A stretch of 64,000 bases of DNA. Source: Sulfitobacter sp. HI0040. GTDB lineage: Bacteria; Pseudomonadota; Alphaproteobacteria; Rhodobacterales; Rhodobacteraceae. Numbering within the stretch: position 1 is the stretch's first letter; every line of letters begins with the position of its first letter. Below the pieces are notes generated by a model. The model was not told where the DNA came from. It saw nothing but the letters and a program-made list of their open reading frames with translations, and did not search any database. The DNA is taken from positions 1-64,000 of the forward strand of contig NZ_LWEX01000489.1 of NCBI RefSeq assembly GCF_001634885.1. Direction: 5' to 3'. A program made the translations under genes and the position numbers. This document shows, piece by piece, positions 8,938-16,627 of the stretch.

Positions 8938-9792
8938 TTACTTGACGAAAGCATCCCGGTTCTCGGCGACGAAATCGGCAAATCGGCGCGCCGGGCGTCC
9001 CATCACATCGCTGACCGTGGTCTCGATGCCGGCAAGGTAGCCCTTGGGCGCGATGGAAGCCAATTCGACCATGGCTCCGGCGACCTCGTCCTGCATTCCG
9101 CCAGCCACCATGCCCGCCTTGGCATTTTCGACCGACAGGGGCGCGCAGGTGACAGTGCGCCCGGTCACCTCGGACAGAAGCGCCGCGATATCTTCTCCGG
9201 TGAGAGCTTCGGGCCCGGTCAGGCCAAGAGCCTTGCTTTCGTACCCCGGAGCGGTAAGCGCCTCGGCGGCGACATCGGCGATGTCGCGTGCGTCGATCCA
9301 GGCCACGGGGCCGCCCAGATCGTCATAGTACACGGCGTCCTTTGCAATGTTGCCGGCCTGCCACAGCAGGTTCTGCATGAAATAGGTCGGCTGGACAAAG
9401 GTCCAGTCAAGGCCGCTTTGCTTCAGCAGTTCCTGGGTTTCCGAATGCCATTTGCCAAAGGTCAGCCCCGCCTTGGGCGACGCGCCAAGCCCCGTGGCCA
9501 AAACGATATGGCGCACGCCCGCGGACTTGGCCGCCTCGATCACGTTCGCCTTCCACTGGCGCATGTTCAGATGGGCAGGCGTGACCAGGTATATCTTTTC
9601 TGCCCCGTCACAGGCCCGCGCCAGCGCGGCAGGGTCCGTGAAATCCGCGACGACCGCCTCGCATCCTTTGGCCTTTAGCGCGTCTAACTTTGAGAGGTCG
9701 CTGGTGACAGCGCGCACGGTCGCGCCTTTTGCCAGAAGCGTGTCGACGAGGGGCGCACCAGTCGTGCCCGTGGCTCCGAAAACAGTGATCAT
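8938..9792 (-). CDS. NmrA-like / SDR family NAD(P)-binding protein
   Basis: A 284-aa atypical SDR. The N-terminal dinucleotide-binding motif VFGATGTTGAP and the early strand-helix pattern match the NmrA/QorB type, which lacks the classical Tyr-Lys pair. Such proteins act as NAD(P)H-dependent quinone or aldehyde reductases or as redox sensors; which one applies cannot be told. ATG 9792 overlaps the stop of the upstream synthetase by four bases, so the two are coupled. Its partner genes suggest a role tied to the acyl-CoA pathway, but no specific reaction can be assigned. Confidence 0.8.
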   Translation of the reverse strand: MITVFGATGTTGAPLVDTLLAKGATVRAVTSDLSKLDALKAKGCEAVVADFTDPAALARACDGAEKIYLVTPAHLNMRQWKANVIEAAKSAGVRHIVLATGLGASPKAGLTFGKWHSETQELLKQSGLDWTFVQPTYFMQNLLWQAGNIAKDAVYYDDLGGPVAWIDARDIADVAAEALTAPGYESKALGLTGPEALTGEDIAALLSEVTGRTVTCAPLSVENAKAGMVAGGMQDEVAGAMVELASIAPKGYLAGIETTVSDVMGRPARRFADFVAENRDAFVK

Positions 9793-11726
9793 GACTTTTC
9801 CTTTTGCAGGTCTGCGATGGGCTGAATGGTTTCCGGGTTGCTGATCGACGACAGATCGCCCGGATCTTCACCGAGAAAGGCGGCACGCACGACACGGCGC
9901 ATGGTTTTCATGCTGCGGGTCTTGGGCAGCGCCTCGACAAAGTGAATCTCGCGCGGGCGGAAGGGTTTCGAGACGATCTCTCCGACCCGATCCTTGAGCC
10001 GGTTCACGAGCTCCACGTCCGGCGACACATTTGGCGCCGCCACGCAGACGCAGACGACGGCCACGCCCTTGATGTCATCAGGTGCCGCGATGGCAGCGGC
10101 GTCCACCACCTCTCCGGTTTCGGTCAGGGCCGCCTCGATCTCGGGCGGGCCAATGCGTTTGCCGGCGATGTTCAGCGTGTCGTCCGACCGGCCCAGGATA
10201 TACCATGTCCCGTCCGGATCGCAGCGCACCCAGTCGCCGTGCCGCCAGAGGCCGGGGAAGGTGGACCAGTAGGTTTCAAGGTAGCGATCGCGGTCCCCCC
10301 AGATGGCCGGGGTCAGACCCAGAGGCGGCTGGGTCACGACCAGTTCGCCGACCTCGCCCGGTGCGGCTTCGCTGCCGTCCTGGCGCAGAACCTTGGCCCC
10401 GACACCCAGGGCCTGGGCCGAAAATCCGCCGGGCTTGAGCTCGTGCAGCACGGTCGAGGTCAGGATCGCGCCAAAAAGCTCGGTCCCGCCCGAGATGTTC
10501 AGCGGCACGGCTCGGCGGCGACAGATATGATCGAGCTGCCAGAGCCAGGCATCCTCGGTCCAGGGCTCGCCGGTCGAGGCGACGATGCGCAGGGACGACA
10601 AGTCATAGCCCGACAAAGATTCAGTATCCTGCGTCATGAACTGCCGTACCAGGGTCGGGGCCACGCCGAGATGCGTGACCTCCATCTCGGACGCAAGACG
10701 CAGCAGCCTGAAGGGATCGCCGGGCATTGATGGTGCGCCCTCGGCCAGCACCAGAGTCGAACCGGACAAGAGCACCGACAAAAGGGTAAGCGGTCCCATG
10801 ACCCACCCCATGTCGGTCATCCAGAGGTGCCGGTCATACCGTTTCATGTCGAGGCAAAGCAGGAAATCGGCCGTGGCCTTGACCTGCACGCCCAAGTGGG
10901 TATGCACGACACCCTTGGGCCGCCCGGTGGTGCCCGATGTATAGGCGATGAGAAAGGTGTCATCGGGACTGACGGGAACGGCGGCAAACTCCGGACTGGC
11001 GCGGCCCACTGTTTCGGTCCAGTCCAGATCGCGGGCCGGATCGGCCACCGCACCGCCGAACCGTCGCAGGCTGATCACGGTATGAACCGATGGCACGTCG
11101 GTCAAAGCCTGGGCGAGGCTCGCCTCCATCCAGACCGGCTTGCCTCGCCGGGGTGTGGCATCCGCTGTCAGCACCGCCACGGCATCCGCGTCGTTCAGGC
11201 GCGATACGATGGCATGAGGCGCAAAACCGGAAAACAGCGGCACCGCAACCGCGCCCAGCCGGGCAATACCCAGAAGCGCGGCCTCGATTTCGGGGATCAT
11301 CGGCATATAGATGCCCACCGCCTGACCGGGCCTTACACCGCGCGCGGCAAGGGCCGAGGCGACGCGGGAGGCTTCGGCGGTAAGGTCGGAATAGGTCCAG
11401 CGGCGGCGGCTTCCGTCTTCGCCGACCCAGTCGATTGCGACCTTGTCGCCCAAGCCATCGACAATTCGGGCGTCAAGACAGGTTTCCGTCAGATTCAAAG
11501 TACTCCCGACGGCCCACTGGATCGATTCAGGCCCTTCGGAGATATCTCGCAACCGGCTGTAGGGCCGCGCGAACCGTATCCCGGCATGGTCAATGATCCG
11601 GCCCCAGAACCAGTCTGGGTCTTCATTCGAACGGCGGACGAGTTCCTCGTAACTGTCAATGCCGCAGCCCGTCAGAAATGCGGTCAGCGTGCTTGTCCGC
11701 TGGATGTCAGAGCCTGGCTGAAACAT
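9789..11726 (-). CDS. Acetyl/acyl-CoA synthetase-like AMP-dependent ligase
   Basis: A 645-aa adenylate-forming ligase of the acetyl-/propionyl-CoA synthetase size class. It has an N-terminal ACS-like cap, the A3 loop YTSGTTGRPKG near residue 265, then GGTELFG and, near the C-terminus, the A8 segment RSDDTLNIAGKRIG. ATG 11726 is preceded by an AAAGG site; the in-frame GTG at 11759 lacks one and would add 11 residues. It heads a leftward operon with the NmrA-like gene, the AraC remnant and a PaaI thioesterase. No copy of the shared operator is seen upstream, so it may be regulated separately, perhaps once by the now broken AraC protein. Substrate unknown; a medium or branched acid is plausible. 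Confidence 0.88.
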   Translation of the reverse strand: MFQPGSDIQRTSTLTAFLTGCGIDSYEELVRRSNEDPDWFWGRIIDHAGIRFARPYSRLRDISEGPESIQWAVGSTLNLTETCLDARIVDGLGDKVAIDWVGEDGSRRRWTYSDLTAEASRVASALAARGVRPGQAVGIYMPMIPEIEAALLGIARLGAVAVPLFSGFAPHAIVSRLNDADAVAVLTADATPRRGKPVWMEASLAQALTDVPSVHTVISLRRFGGAVADPARDLDWTETVGRASPEFAAVPVSPDDTFLIAYTSGTTGRPKGVVHTHLGVQVKATADFLLCLDMKRYDRHLWMTDMGWVMGPLTLLSVLLSGSTLVLAEGAPSMPGDPFRLLRLASEMEVTHLGVAPTLVRQFMTQDTESLSGYDLSSLRIVASTGEPWTEDAWLWQLDHICRRRAVPLNISGGTELFGAILTSTVLHELKPGGFSAQALGVGAKVLRQDGSEAAPGEVGELVVTQPPLGLTPAIWGDRDRYLETYWSTFPGLWRHGDWVRCDPDGTWYILGRSDDTLNIAGKRIGPPEIEAALTETGEVVDAAAIAAPDDIKGVAVVCVCVAAPNVSPDVELVNRLKDRVGEIVSKPFRPREIHFVEALPKTRSMKTMRRVVRAAFLGEDPGDLSSISNPETIQPIADLQKEKS

Positions 11727-11801
11727 TCGCAACCTTTCTAGAATGAAAAAGGGCCGCACAAAAGGCGCGGCCAGTCGGGGAGGTAACTCTTGGCACGGAT
11801 T

Positions 11802-11833
11802 GGCAGCAGCGCCTTGAGTCCGGCGCTGCTGCC
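11802..11833. terminator. Hairpin, candidate terminator of the BadH-like gene
   Basis: A perfect 12-bp stem (GGCAGCAGCGCC paired with GGCGCTGCTGCC, 8-nt loop) lies 6 bp beyond the stop of the leftward SDR gene. No clear U-tract follows on the minus strand, so factor-independent activity is uncertain. Confidence 0.55.
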
Positions 11834-11839
11834 AGCGCT

Positions 11840-12601
11840 TTAACCGTGCATGGACAGGCCGCCCGAAACCGAAATCACCTGGCCGGTAATGAACCCCGCG
11901 TCGTCCGACGACAGAAAACAGATGATGCCTGGGTAATCTGTCGGCTGCGCCAGGCGCTTCATCGGAATCGCCCGCTTGAGACCCTCGGCGATCTTTTGAC
12001 CTGCCTCGCCCTCGGCAAATTGAGCGAACAGAGGTGTGTCGGTCGGTCCCGGGGCGACCGCATTCAATTGTATACCTTTGCGCGCCAGCTCGCGCGCCAC
12101 GGTCTTCGTGAACGAAATGATGCCGCCCTTGCAGGCTGAATAAACCGCCTCGCCGGATGACCCGACACGACCAGCGTCAGAGGCGATGTTAACCACGCGA
12201 CCGCCGCCGCTCTTGACCATGCCCGGAAGCACCGCGTGATGCATGTTGAGCGGGCCGTAAAGATTGATGTCGATAACCTTTTTCCAAAGGTCGGCATCGG
12301 TGTCGAGAAACATTTTGCTGACGTCCCAGCCGGCGTTGTTCACCAGCACATCAATCGGGCCGCCGGATTCGAACTCGGCCACCGCCGTGTCGACTTGACT
12401 ACGGTCGGTGATATCTACCTTGAAGGCCTGCGCCTTCCCGCCAGCCTCGGTGATCAGTCGGACAGTTTCCTCCGCCCCATCCTTGTTCAGATCGAAAACG
12501 GCAACTTCGGTGCCCTCTTCGCCGAACCGTTCGCACACCGCGCGGCCAATGCCGCTTCCACCGCCGGTCACAATGACCCGTTTTCCACTCAACCCTCGCA
12601 T
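11840..12601 (-). CDS. SDR dehydrogenase, 2-hydroxycyclohexanecarboxyl-CoA dehydrogenase (BadH)-like
   Basis: A 253-aa classical SDR. The Rossmann motif TGGGSGIG is near residue 12, NNAG near residue 88, and the catalytic Tyr and Lys sit in AVYSACKGGI. Whole stretches (MHHAVLPGM, GRVGSSGEAVY, APGPTDTPL, DDAGFITGQV) match what I recall of BadH from Rhodopseudomonas palustris. BadH oxidises 2-hydroxycyclohexanecarboxyl-CoA with NAD in the alicyclic branch of benzoate/cyclohexanecarboxylate degradation. ATG 12601 is preceded by GAGGAGGACC; the longer upstream frame crosses the operator. It is transcribed divergently from the tandem TetR gene with the operator between. A BadI-type ring-opening hydrolase was not recognised with certainty in the window. 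Confidence 0.88.
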   Translation of the reverse strand: MRGLSGKRVIVTGGGSGIGRAVCERFGEEGTEVAVFDLNKDGAEETVRLITEAGGKAQAFKVDITDRSQVDTAVAEFESGGPIDVLVNNAGWDVSKMFLDTDADLWKKVIDINLYGPLNMHHAVLPGMVKSGGGRVVNIASDAGRVGSSGEAVYSACKGGIISFTKTVARELARKGIQLNAVAPGPTDTPLFAQFAEGEAGQKIAEGLKRAIPMKRLAQPTDYPGIICFLSSDDAGFITGQVISVSGGLSMHG

Positions 12602-12664
12602 GGAGGTCCTCCTCTTCCGATAAACCTTTGTCAAGAACTTGATTCGGAACGTTCCTTGCATTAT

Positions 12665-12680
12665 TCTAACATCTGTTAGA
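12665..12680. promoter_or_regulatory. TetR-type operator, copy 2 (perfect arms)
   Basis: TCTAACATCTGTTAGA, with perfect 7-bp inverted arms and a 2-bp centre, between the BadH-like gene (leftward from 12601) and the tandem TetR gene (rightward). Its place at the regulator's own promoter suggests autoregulation and points to the tandem TetR protein as its ligand (inference). Confidence 0.8.
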
Positions 12681-12689
12681 TTTAATGCA

Positions 12690-14090
12690 ATGGACAGTCT
12701 CGTGTCCTGCAAGTATCGAAATGGAATGGTACACGAGACTGACCCATCCAGGACACTGAGCGAAGACTTGAGCAAGTCTGAGAGAACACGTGAGGGTATC
12801 CTCTCGGCGGCCGCTCGACTTTTTCGGAATGAAGGCTATCACGCAACGACGATGCGCGACATCGCGCAGGAAGCTGGCATTGAGGCCGGCAGCATTTATT
12901 ACCATTTTCAATCCAAGGACCAGATTCTGAGCGAAGTTCTCGAACTTGGTGTCCGTCAACTTTATGAGACGGTCAGCGAAATCGTTCGGTCGGCAACGAC
13001 AAGTTCGGAGGATTTTCGCAAGACTTTCGGACTGCTGATTGAAACACACCTTACCTATCTATTGACCGACAGCGACTTCACGTCAGCCAATATTCGGAAC
13101 TATCCGATGTTGTCGGACGAAACACGCGCCCCGCATCGCGAATTGCGTGCATCATATGCGGGTGCCTGGGGCAAATTCCTGAATGACGCCAAACGCGCCG
13201 GCCACCTTCGAAGCGACATATCCACTGCTGTGATCCGCCAGTTCATCCTGAGTGCCATGAACTGGACCGTAGAATGGTACGATGTCGACAAGTATCCGGT
13301 GCGCATCCTCGCGGAACGAATGAGTAAGCTGATACTTGACGGAATGTGTCCACATCGCAAGGCGGATACCGAAGGCTTGAAGCTGTGCCCCGCCACTCCC
13401 GCCAAAACCCCGGATCCCGACGGCAAGGCGGCTAAGACCCGTGCAGAAATTCTAAAGGCCGCAGCGCGCGTTCTGAGGGACAATGGCTACAAGGCGACCA
13501 CGCTGAGAAAGATCGCGGAAGAAGCGGACATGAAAGCGGGCAGCGTCTATTACCATTTCAACTCCAAGGAAGCGATCGTTGACGAAGTTCTAAACGCCGG
13601 ACTGAGGGACTTGCTATCAGGTGTCGAAGCCGCCGTTCGGAAATTCGATGCCCCGTACGATCAGCACGCCAGGATAGCGACTGCAATCTGGGCGCACCTG
13701 GATTTCCTCTTCAAGGCAAGCGAATTCACCTCGGCGAATATCAGAAGCTATGGAATGCTCCCCAATCATTTCAGGGAGAGGCACAGGGGTATTCGCCATG
13801 AGTATGGAAAACTCTGGGATCGGATACTCCGTGAAGCTCAGGACGACGGTGCCATACGGTCGGATATCAAGATCGTCCCCTTGCGCCAGGTGATGTTGGG
13901 TGCCTTAAACTGGACGGTGGAATGGTTCGACCCGAACAAGGCAGGAGTGGAAGGATATCTATCACTGCCTGAATTCTCCAGCATGCTCATCAATCTGTTA
14001 TTGGAAGGCATTTGTAACCGGGAAGCGACCCCGTCCACAGGACAAGGTAGCCCTGAAAGCGGTTGCCCCGGTCAGACCAGAAGGAAGTGA
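12690..14090 (+). CDS. Tandem TetR-TetR fusion transcriptional regulator
   Basis: One polypeptide of about 466 aa holds two full TetR units. The first DNA-binding domain is near residues 30-76 (ending GSIYYHFQSK). The second is near residues 249-297 (ending GSVYYHFNSK). Each is followed by its own ligand-binding half with matching signatures (FTSANIRNY and FTSANIRSY; NWTVEWYD and NWTVEWFDP), and a short Pro/Lys-rich linker joins them near residues 225-248. TetR proteins are normally about 200 aa and act as homodimers, so this looks like a covalent dimer formed by duplication. No stop or frameshift separates the halves. The start is uncertain: ATG 12690 or ATG 12726, neither with a strong ribosome site. 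The operator at 12665 lies just upstream. Likely a repressor relieved by an acyl-CoA. Confidence 0.9.
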   Translation: MDSLVSCKYRNGMVHETDPSRTLSEDLSKSERTREGILSAAARLFRNEGYHATTMRDIAQEAGIEAGSIYYHFQSKDQILSEVLELGVRQLYETVSEIVRSATTSSEDFRKTFGLLIETHLTYLLTDSDFTSANIRNYPMLSDETRAPHRELRASYAGAWGKFLNDAKRAGHLRSDISTAVIRQFILSAMNWTVEWYDVDKYPVRILAERMSKLILDGMCPHRKADTEGLKLCPATPAKTPDPDGKAAKTRAEILKAAARVLRDNGYKATTLRKIAEEADMKAGSVYYHFNSKEAIVDEVLNAGLRDLLSGVEAAVRKFDAPYDQHARIATAIWAHLDFLFKASEFTSANIRSYGMLPNHFRERHRGIRHEYGKLWDRILREAQDDGAIRSDIKIVPLRQVMLGALNWTVEWFDPNKAGVEGYLSLPEFSSMLINLLLEGICNREATPSTGQGSPESGCPGQTRRK

Positions 14091-14473
14091 TACAGCCCTT
14101 CGGCAACCGCCTTTTCCCGATCCGTCTGCCAGCTGAGCACGCTGACGCTTGCCATCCGCTTGCCTTTGCGCGTGACATTGGCGCGCGCAAAAAGCGGTCC
14201 CTTCACACCGGGTCTGAGGTAATCGACGGTCAGGTTGATCGGCTTGGCCGGAACGTCGGCGAAATCGGGCTGTACCGCGATGGCGGCAGTGGCCTCCATA
14301 AAACTCGCGATTATGCCGCCATGGTAGTACTCCATGATCGGGTTACCGATATGGCGGTCATCAAAGGTCATTTCCGCCTCAGCATGGAGACTGTCTAGAC
14401 TTCTGACCTCAAAGTTGAGAAATCGGAAGAACGGCACCCGGGATACATTGGCATTGACAGTTTGCACGTCCAT
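14072..14473 (-). CDS. PaaI-type thioesterase family protein (a)
   Basis: A hotdog-fold protein of about 133 aa. The segment NPIMEYYHGGIIASFMEATAA carries the PaaI-family HGG turn and the helix with the conserved acid. It probably hydrolyses acyl-CoA. ATG 14473 overlaps the stop of the neighbouring thioesterase (TGATG), so this is a coupled pair, perhaps forming a mixed hotdog oligomer. It is the last gene of the leftward operon that begins at 19055. Its 3' end overlaps the convergent TetR fusion gene by 19 bp. Confidence 0.85.
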   Translation of the reverse strand: MDVQTVNANVSRVPFFRFLNFEVRSLDSLHAEAEMTFDDRHIGNPIMEYYHGGIIASFMEATAAIAVQPDFADVPAKPINLTVDYLRPGVKGPLFARANVTRKGKRMASVSVLSWQTDREKAVAEGLYHFLLV

Positions 14474-14955
14474 CACGAGGTTTTTCCTTTTGTCATTGCG
14501 TCAAACAGGCTGGTTTCGCCGCGCGTCAATGCAAACGAGGCGGTTCCCCTGGCTATTTCAGCATCCTCATGGCCAGCGAACCAGACGCTGCCGGAATTGA
14601 AGGCGATGTGGCGGGTCTTGCGAAAACAATACGCTTGAACGATGACATCCGCGCGCGAGCGGGCCGGGCGCAGGTAATCAACTCTCAGGTCAAGAGTGGC
14701 CATGGTACTGACGCCTTCGATGGCAACAAAGTTCGCCAGTCCAAAGACACTGTCCAGAAGTGCCGTCAGGATACCACCGTGGAGCAGCGATTGTTTCGCA
14801 TCGACGCAAAAGTCCGGATTGAACGGCATCCGAACCCGAACACCTTCCGTCGAGACCTCTTCGATCTCAAGCGCCATATGCGTTATCAGACCCTTGCCGC
14901 GCGCATTCCACATCTGCGCGATTTGCTCCATCTTCTTTTGGGTGATGTCTGACAT
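14473..14955 (-). CDS. PaaI-type thioesterase family protein (b)
   Basis: A 160-aa hotdog-fold thioesterase. The PaaI signature is SLLHGGILTALLDSVFGLAN, with HGG followed by the Asp-bearing helix. It likely acts on acyl- or aryl-CoA esters of the pathway. ATG 14955 lies 12 nt after the stop of the crotonase gene. It is paired with the downstream thioesterase, and the two differ enough to suggest division of labour or a heteromer. Its role may be CoA salvage or release of a product acid. Confidence 0.85.
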   Translation of the reverse strand: MSDITQKKMEQIAQMWNARGKGLITHMALEIEEVSTEGVRVRMPFNPDFCVDAKQSLLHGGILTALLDSVFGLANFVAIEGVSTMATLDLRVDYLRPARSRADVIVQAYCFRKTRHIAFNSGSVWFAGHEDAEIARGTASFALTRGETSLFDAMTKGKTS

Positions 14956-14967
14956 GCGATCTTTCCT

Positions 14968-15771
14968 TTAACGCCCCGTGAAATTGGGTTTTCGTTTTTC
15001 GACGAACGCAGCAACCGCCTCGTGGTGGTCTTCGGTCTGATGCATGAGCGCCTGATAGGCCGCCGCGGAATTCAGGAAATCCGGCAGGTCCATCCGTTCG
15101 GCATTGCGCATCAGACGCTTGGCGACCCGCACCGCGCGCGGCGGTTTCGCGGCGATGACAGCGGCCCGTTCGCGGGCCCGTTCCATCAATTTTTCATGAG
15201 GCACAAGTTCAAGCACCATACCAAGCTCCAGCGCTTCCTTGGCCTCGACCATGCGCCCTGAGAAGGTCAGATCGGCGGCCTTCTGGTGGCCCAGACGACG
15301 CAACAGGAACCAGCTGCCCGCATCGCCCGGAATGATTCCGAGATTCAGAAACACCTCGCCGAACCTTGCTTTCTCCGATGCGATGCGCATGTCGCACATC
15401 ATGGTCAGGTCGCAACCCGCGCCCACCGCCGGGCCGTTGACCGCGGCGATCGTCGGAATATCCATGTTGTAGAGCGCAAGCGGCAGCCGCTGCACCCCAT
15501 CAACATAGCTCTGCGCCGCCGCCAGCGGCTCCTTGCGGAACACGCTGTCGGGATCGTTCATCTCCTTGATGTCCCCGCCTGCACAAAAGGCCGGGTCGGC
15601 CCCGGTAAGGATCATCACGCTGACCTCCGGGTCGGCCTGCACCTTGGCGAAGGTCTCCAGAAGGGCAGCGATCATGTCGTTGCCGGTGACCGGGTTGCGC
15701 CGCTCGGGGTCGTTCAGCGTAACCGTGGCGATCCTGTCGGAAATCTCCAGAAGGACGGGCTGTTTATTCAT
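14968..15771 (-). CDS. Crotonase-family enoyl-CoA hydratase/isomerase
   Basis: A 267-aa crotonase-fold protein. FCAGGDIKEM forms the first oxyanion segment. At the two catalytic-Glu positions of rat enoyl-CoA hydratase it has Asp121 (GAGCDLTMMCD) and Phe141, with a nearby Glu139 in FGEVFLNLGI. The classical two-Glu site is therefore absent, as in a large uncharacterised FGEVF subgroup. ATG 15771 is chosen because GGAG lies about 9 nt upstream; ATG 15780 would sit directly on that site. It overlaps the end of the preceding SDR gene by 8 bp. Hydratase or isomerase chemistry on the product of the paired dehydrogenases is likely but unproven. Confidence 0.85.
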   Translation of the reverse strand: MNKQPVLLEISDRIATVTLNDPERRNPVTGNDMIAALLETFAKVQADPEVSVMILTGADPAFCAGGDIKEMNDPDSVFRKEPLAAAQSYVDGVQRLPLALYNMDIPTIAAVNGPAVGAGCDLTMMCDMRIASEKARFGEVFLNLGIIPGDAGSWFLLRRLGHQKAADLTFSGRMVEAKEALELGMVLELVPHEKLMERARERAAVIAAKPPRAVRVAKRLMRNAERMDLPDFLNSAAAYQALMHQTEDHHEAVAAFVEKRKPNFTGR

Positions 15772-16618
15772 TCTTGCCATCTCCGCGTTCGCGTTTCTCG
15801 AACATCGCGGGGTTGATCATGTCCCGCGCGTCATGGCCCATATGCAGGGTCTCACCGCCGTCTACATAAATGTCTTCTCCGGTGATGAAACCGCCAAGTT
15901 TCGAGGCCAGGAAAATGATCGTGCCTGCGATGTCCTCGGCCGCCCCCATCCGGTTTAGCACCGAGCGGTTCAGCTTTTTCCACTGTTCCGGCGGAATCGG
16001 ATAGCGGCCAAGCGCATCGGTCTTGATCGTGCCCGGCGCGACACAGTTCAGCCGGATGCCGTACTCGCCCCATTCGGCGGCCAGCGTTTTCATCATGCCC
16101 GTCACACCGGCGCGGGCGGCGACGGTGTGTGTAAAGCCGGTAAGCGCGGTGCGCGCCGAGATGGCGGTGACAAACACAACCGATCCACCATTGTCGTACA
16201 TGAAGTGATCCGCCGCTGCCCGGGTCATCTGCCAAGATCCGATCAGGTTGTTGCGGATCACGGCTTCGAAGCCCTTGTTGGTGATATCGCGGGCGGCCGC
16301 GATATACTGGCCGCCGGCATTGTTCACCAAAACATCCAACTGCCCATAGTGGTCCTTGATCCGCCCCATCGCAGCTTCGATACTGTCTTCGTCGCGGGTG
16401 TCTCCGGGCACGACAAAGGCCTCGCCCCCCGCCGCCCGGATCATTTCGGCGGTCTCTTCCAGCGGCTCTTCGCGGCGCGCGAACAGCGCAAGCCTGGCCC
16501 CGCAAGCGGCCATTTCGATCGCCGTCGCCCGGCCCATTCCAGATCCGGACCCCGTGACCAGGGCAACTTGACCCGCCATGAGATCCGACGCGTAACGCCT
16601 TGATTTCGCTTCGCTCAT
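15764..16618 (-). CDS. SDR family oxidoreductase (2,4-dienoyl-CoA reductase/AtuB-AtuG-like), atypical active site
   Basis: A 284-aa SDR with the cofactor loop TGSGSGMG near residue 22, a basic FARREE segment suggesting NADP preference, NNAGG near residue 99, and a C-terminal GGFITGEDIYVDGG segment. At the classical Tyr-X3-Lys site the sequence is THTVAARAGV. By alignment Tyr is Thr165 and Lys is Arg169; Ser154 remains. Related SDRs of the peroxisomal 2,4-dienoyl-CoA reductase type and terpene-cluster SDRs also lack the classical Tyr. The role is therefore either reductase of a dienoyl- or oxoacyl-CoA, or another step. It is the third gene of the leftward operon, 9 nt after a dehydrogenase. 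Confidence 0.85.
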   Translation of the reverse strand: MSEAKSRRYASDLMAGQVALVTGSGSGMGRATAIEMAACGARLALFARREEPLEETAEMIRAAGGEAFVVPGDTRDEDSIEAAMGRIKDHYGQLDVLVNNAGGQYIAAARDITNKGFEAVIRNNLIGSWQMTRAAADHFMYDNGGSVVFVTAISARTALTGFTHTVAARAGVTGMMKTLAAEWGEYGIRLNCVAPGTIKTDALGRYPIPPEQWKKLNRSVLNRMGAAEDIAGTIIFLASKLGGFITGEDIYVDGGETLHMGHDARDMINPAMFEKRERGDGKNE

Positions 16619-16627
16619 GTTCCGCCC

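Noticed and set aside
8938-8981. An earlier start for the AraC remnant
   Set aside because: It would overlap the NmrA-like gene; ATG 8933 follows that gene's stop cleanly.
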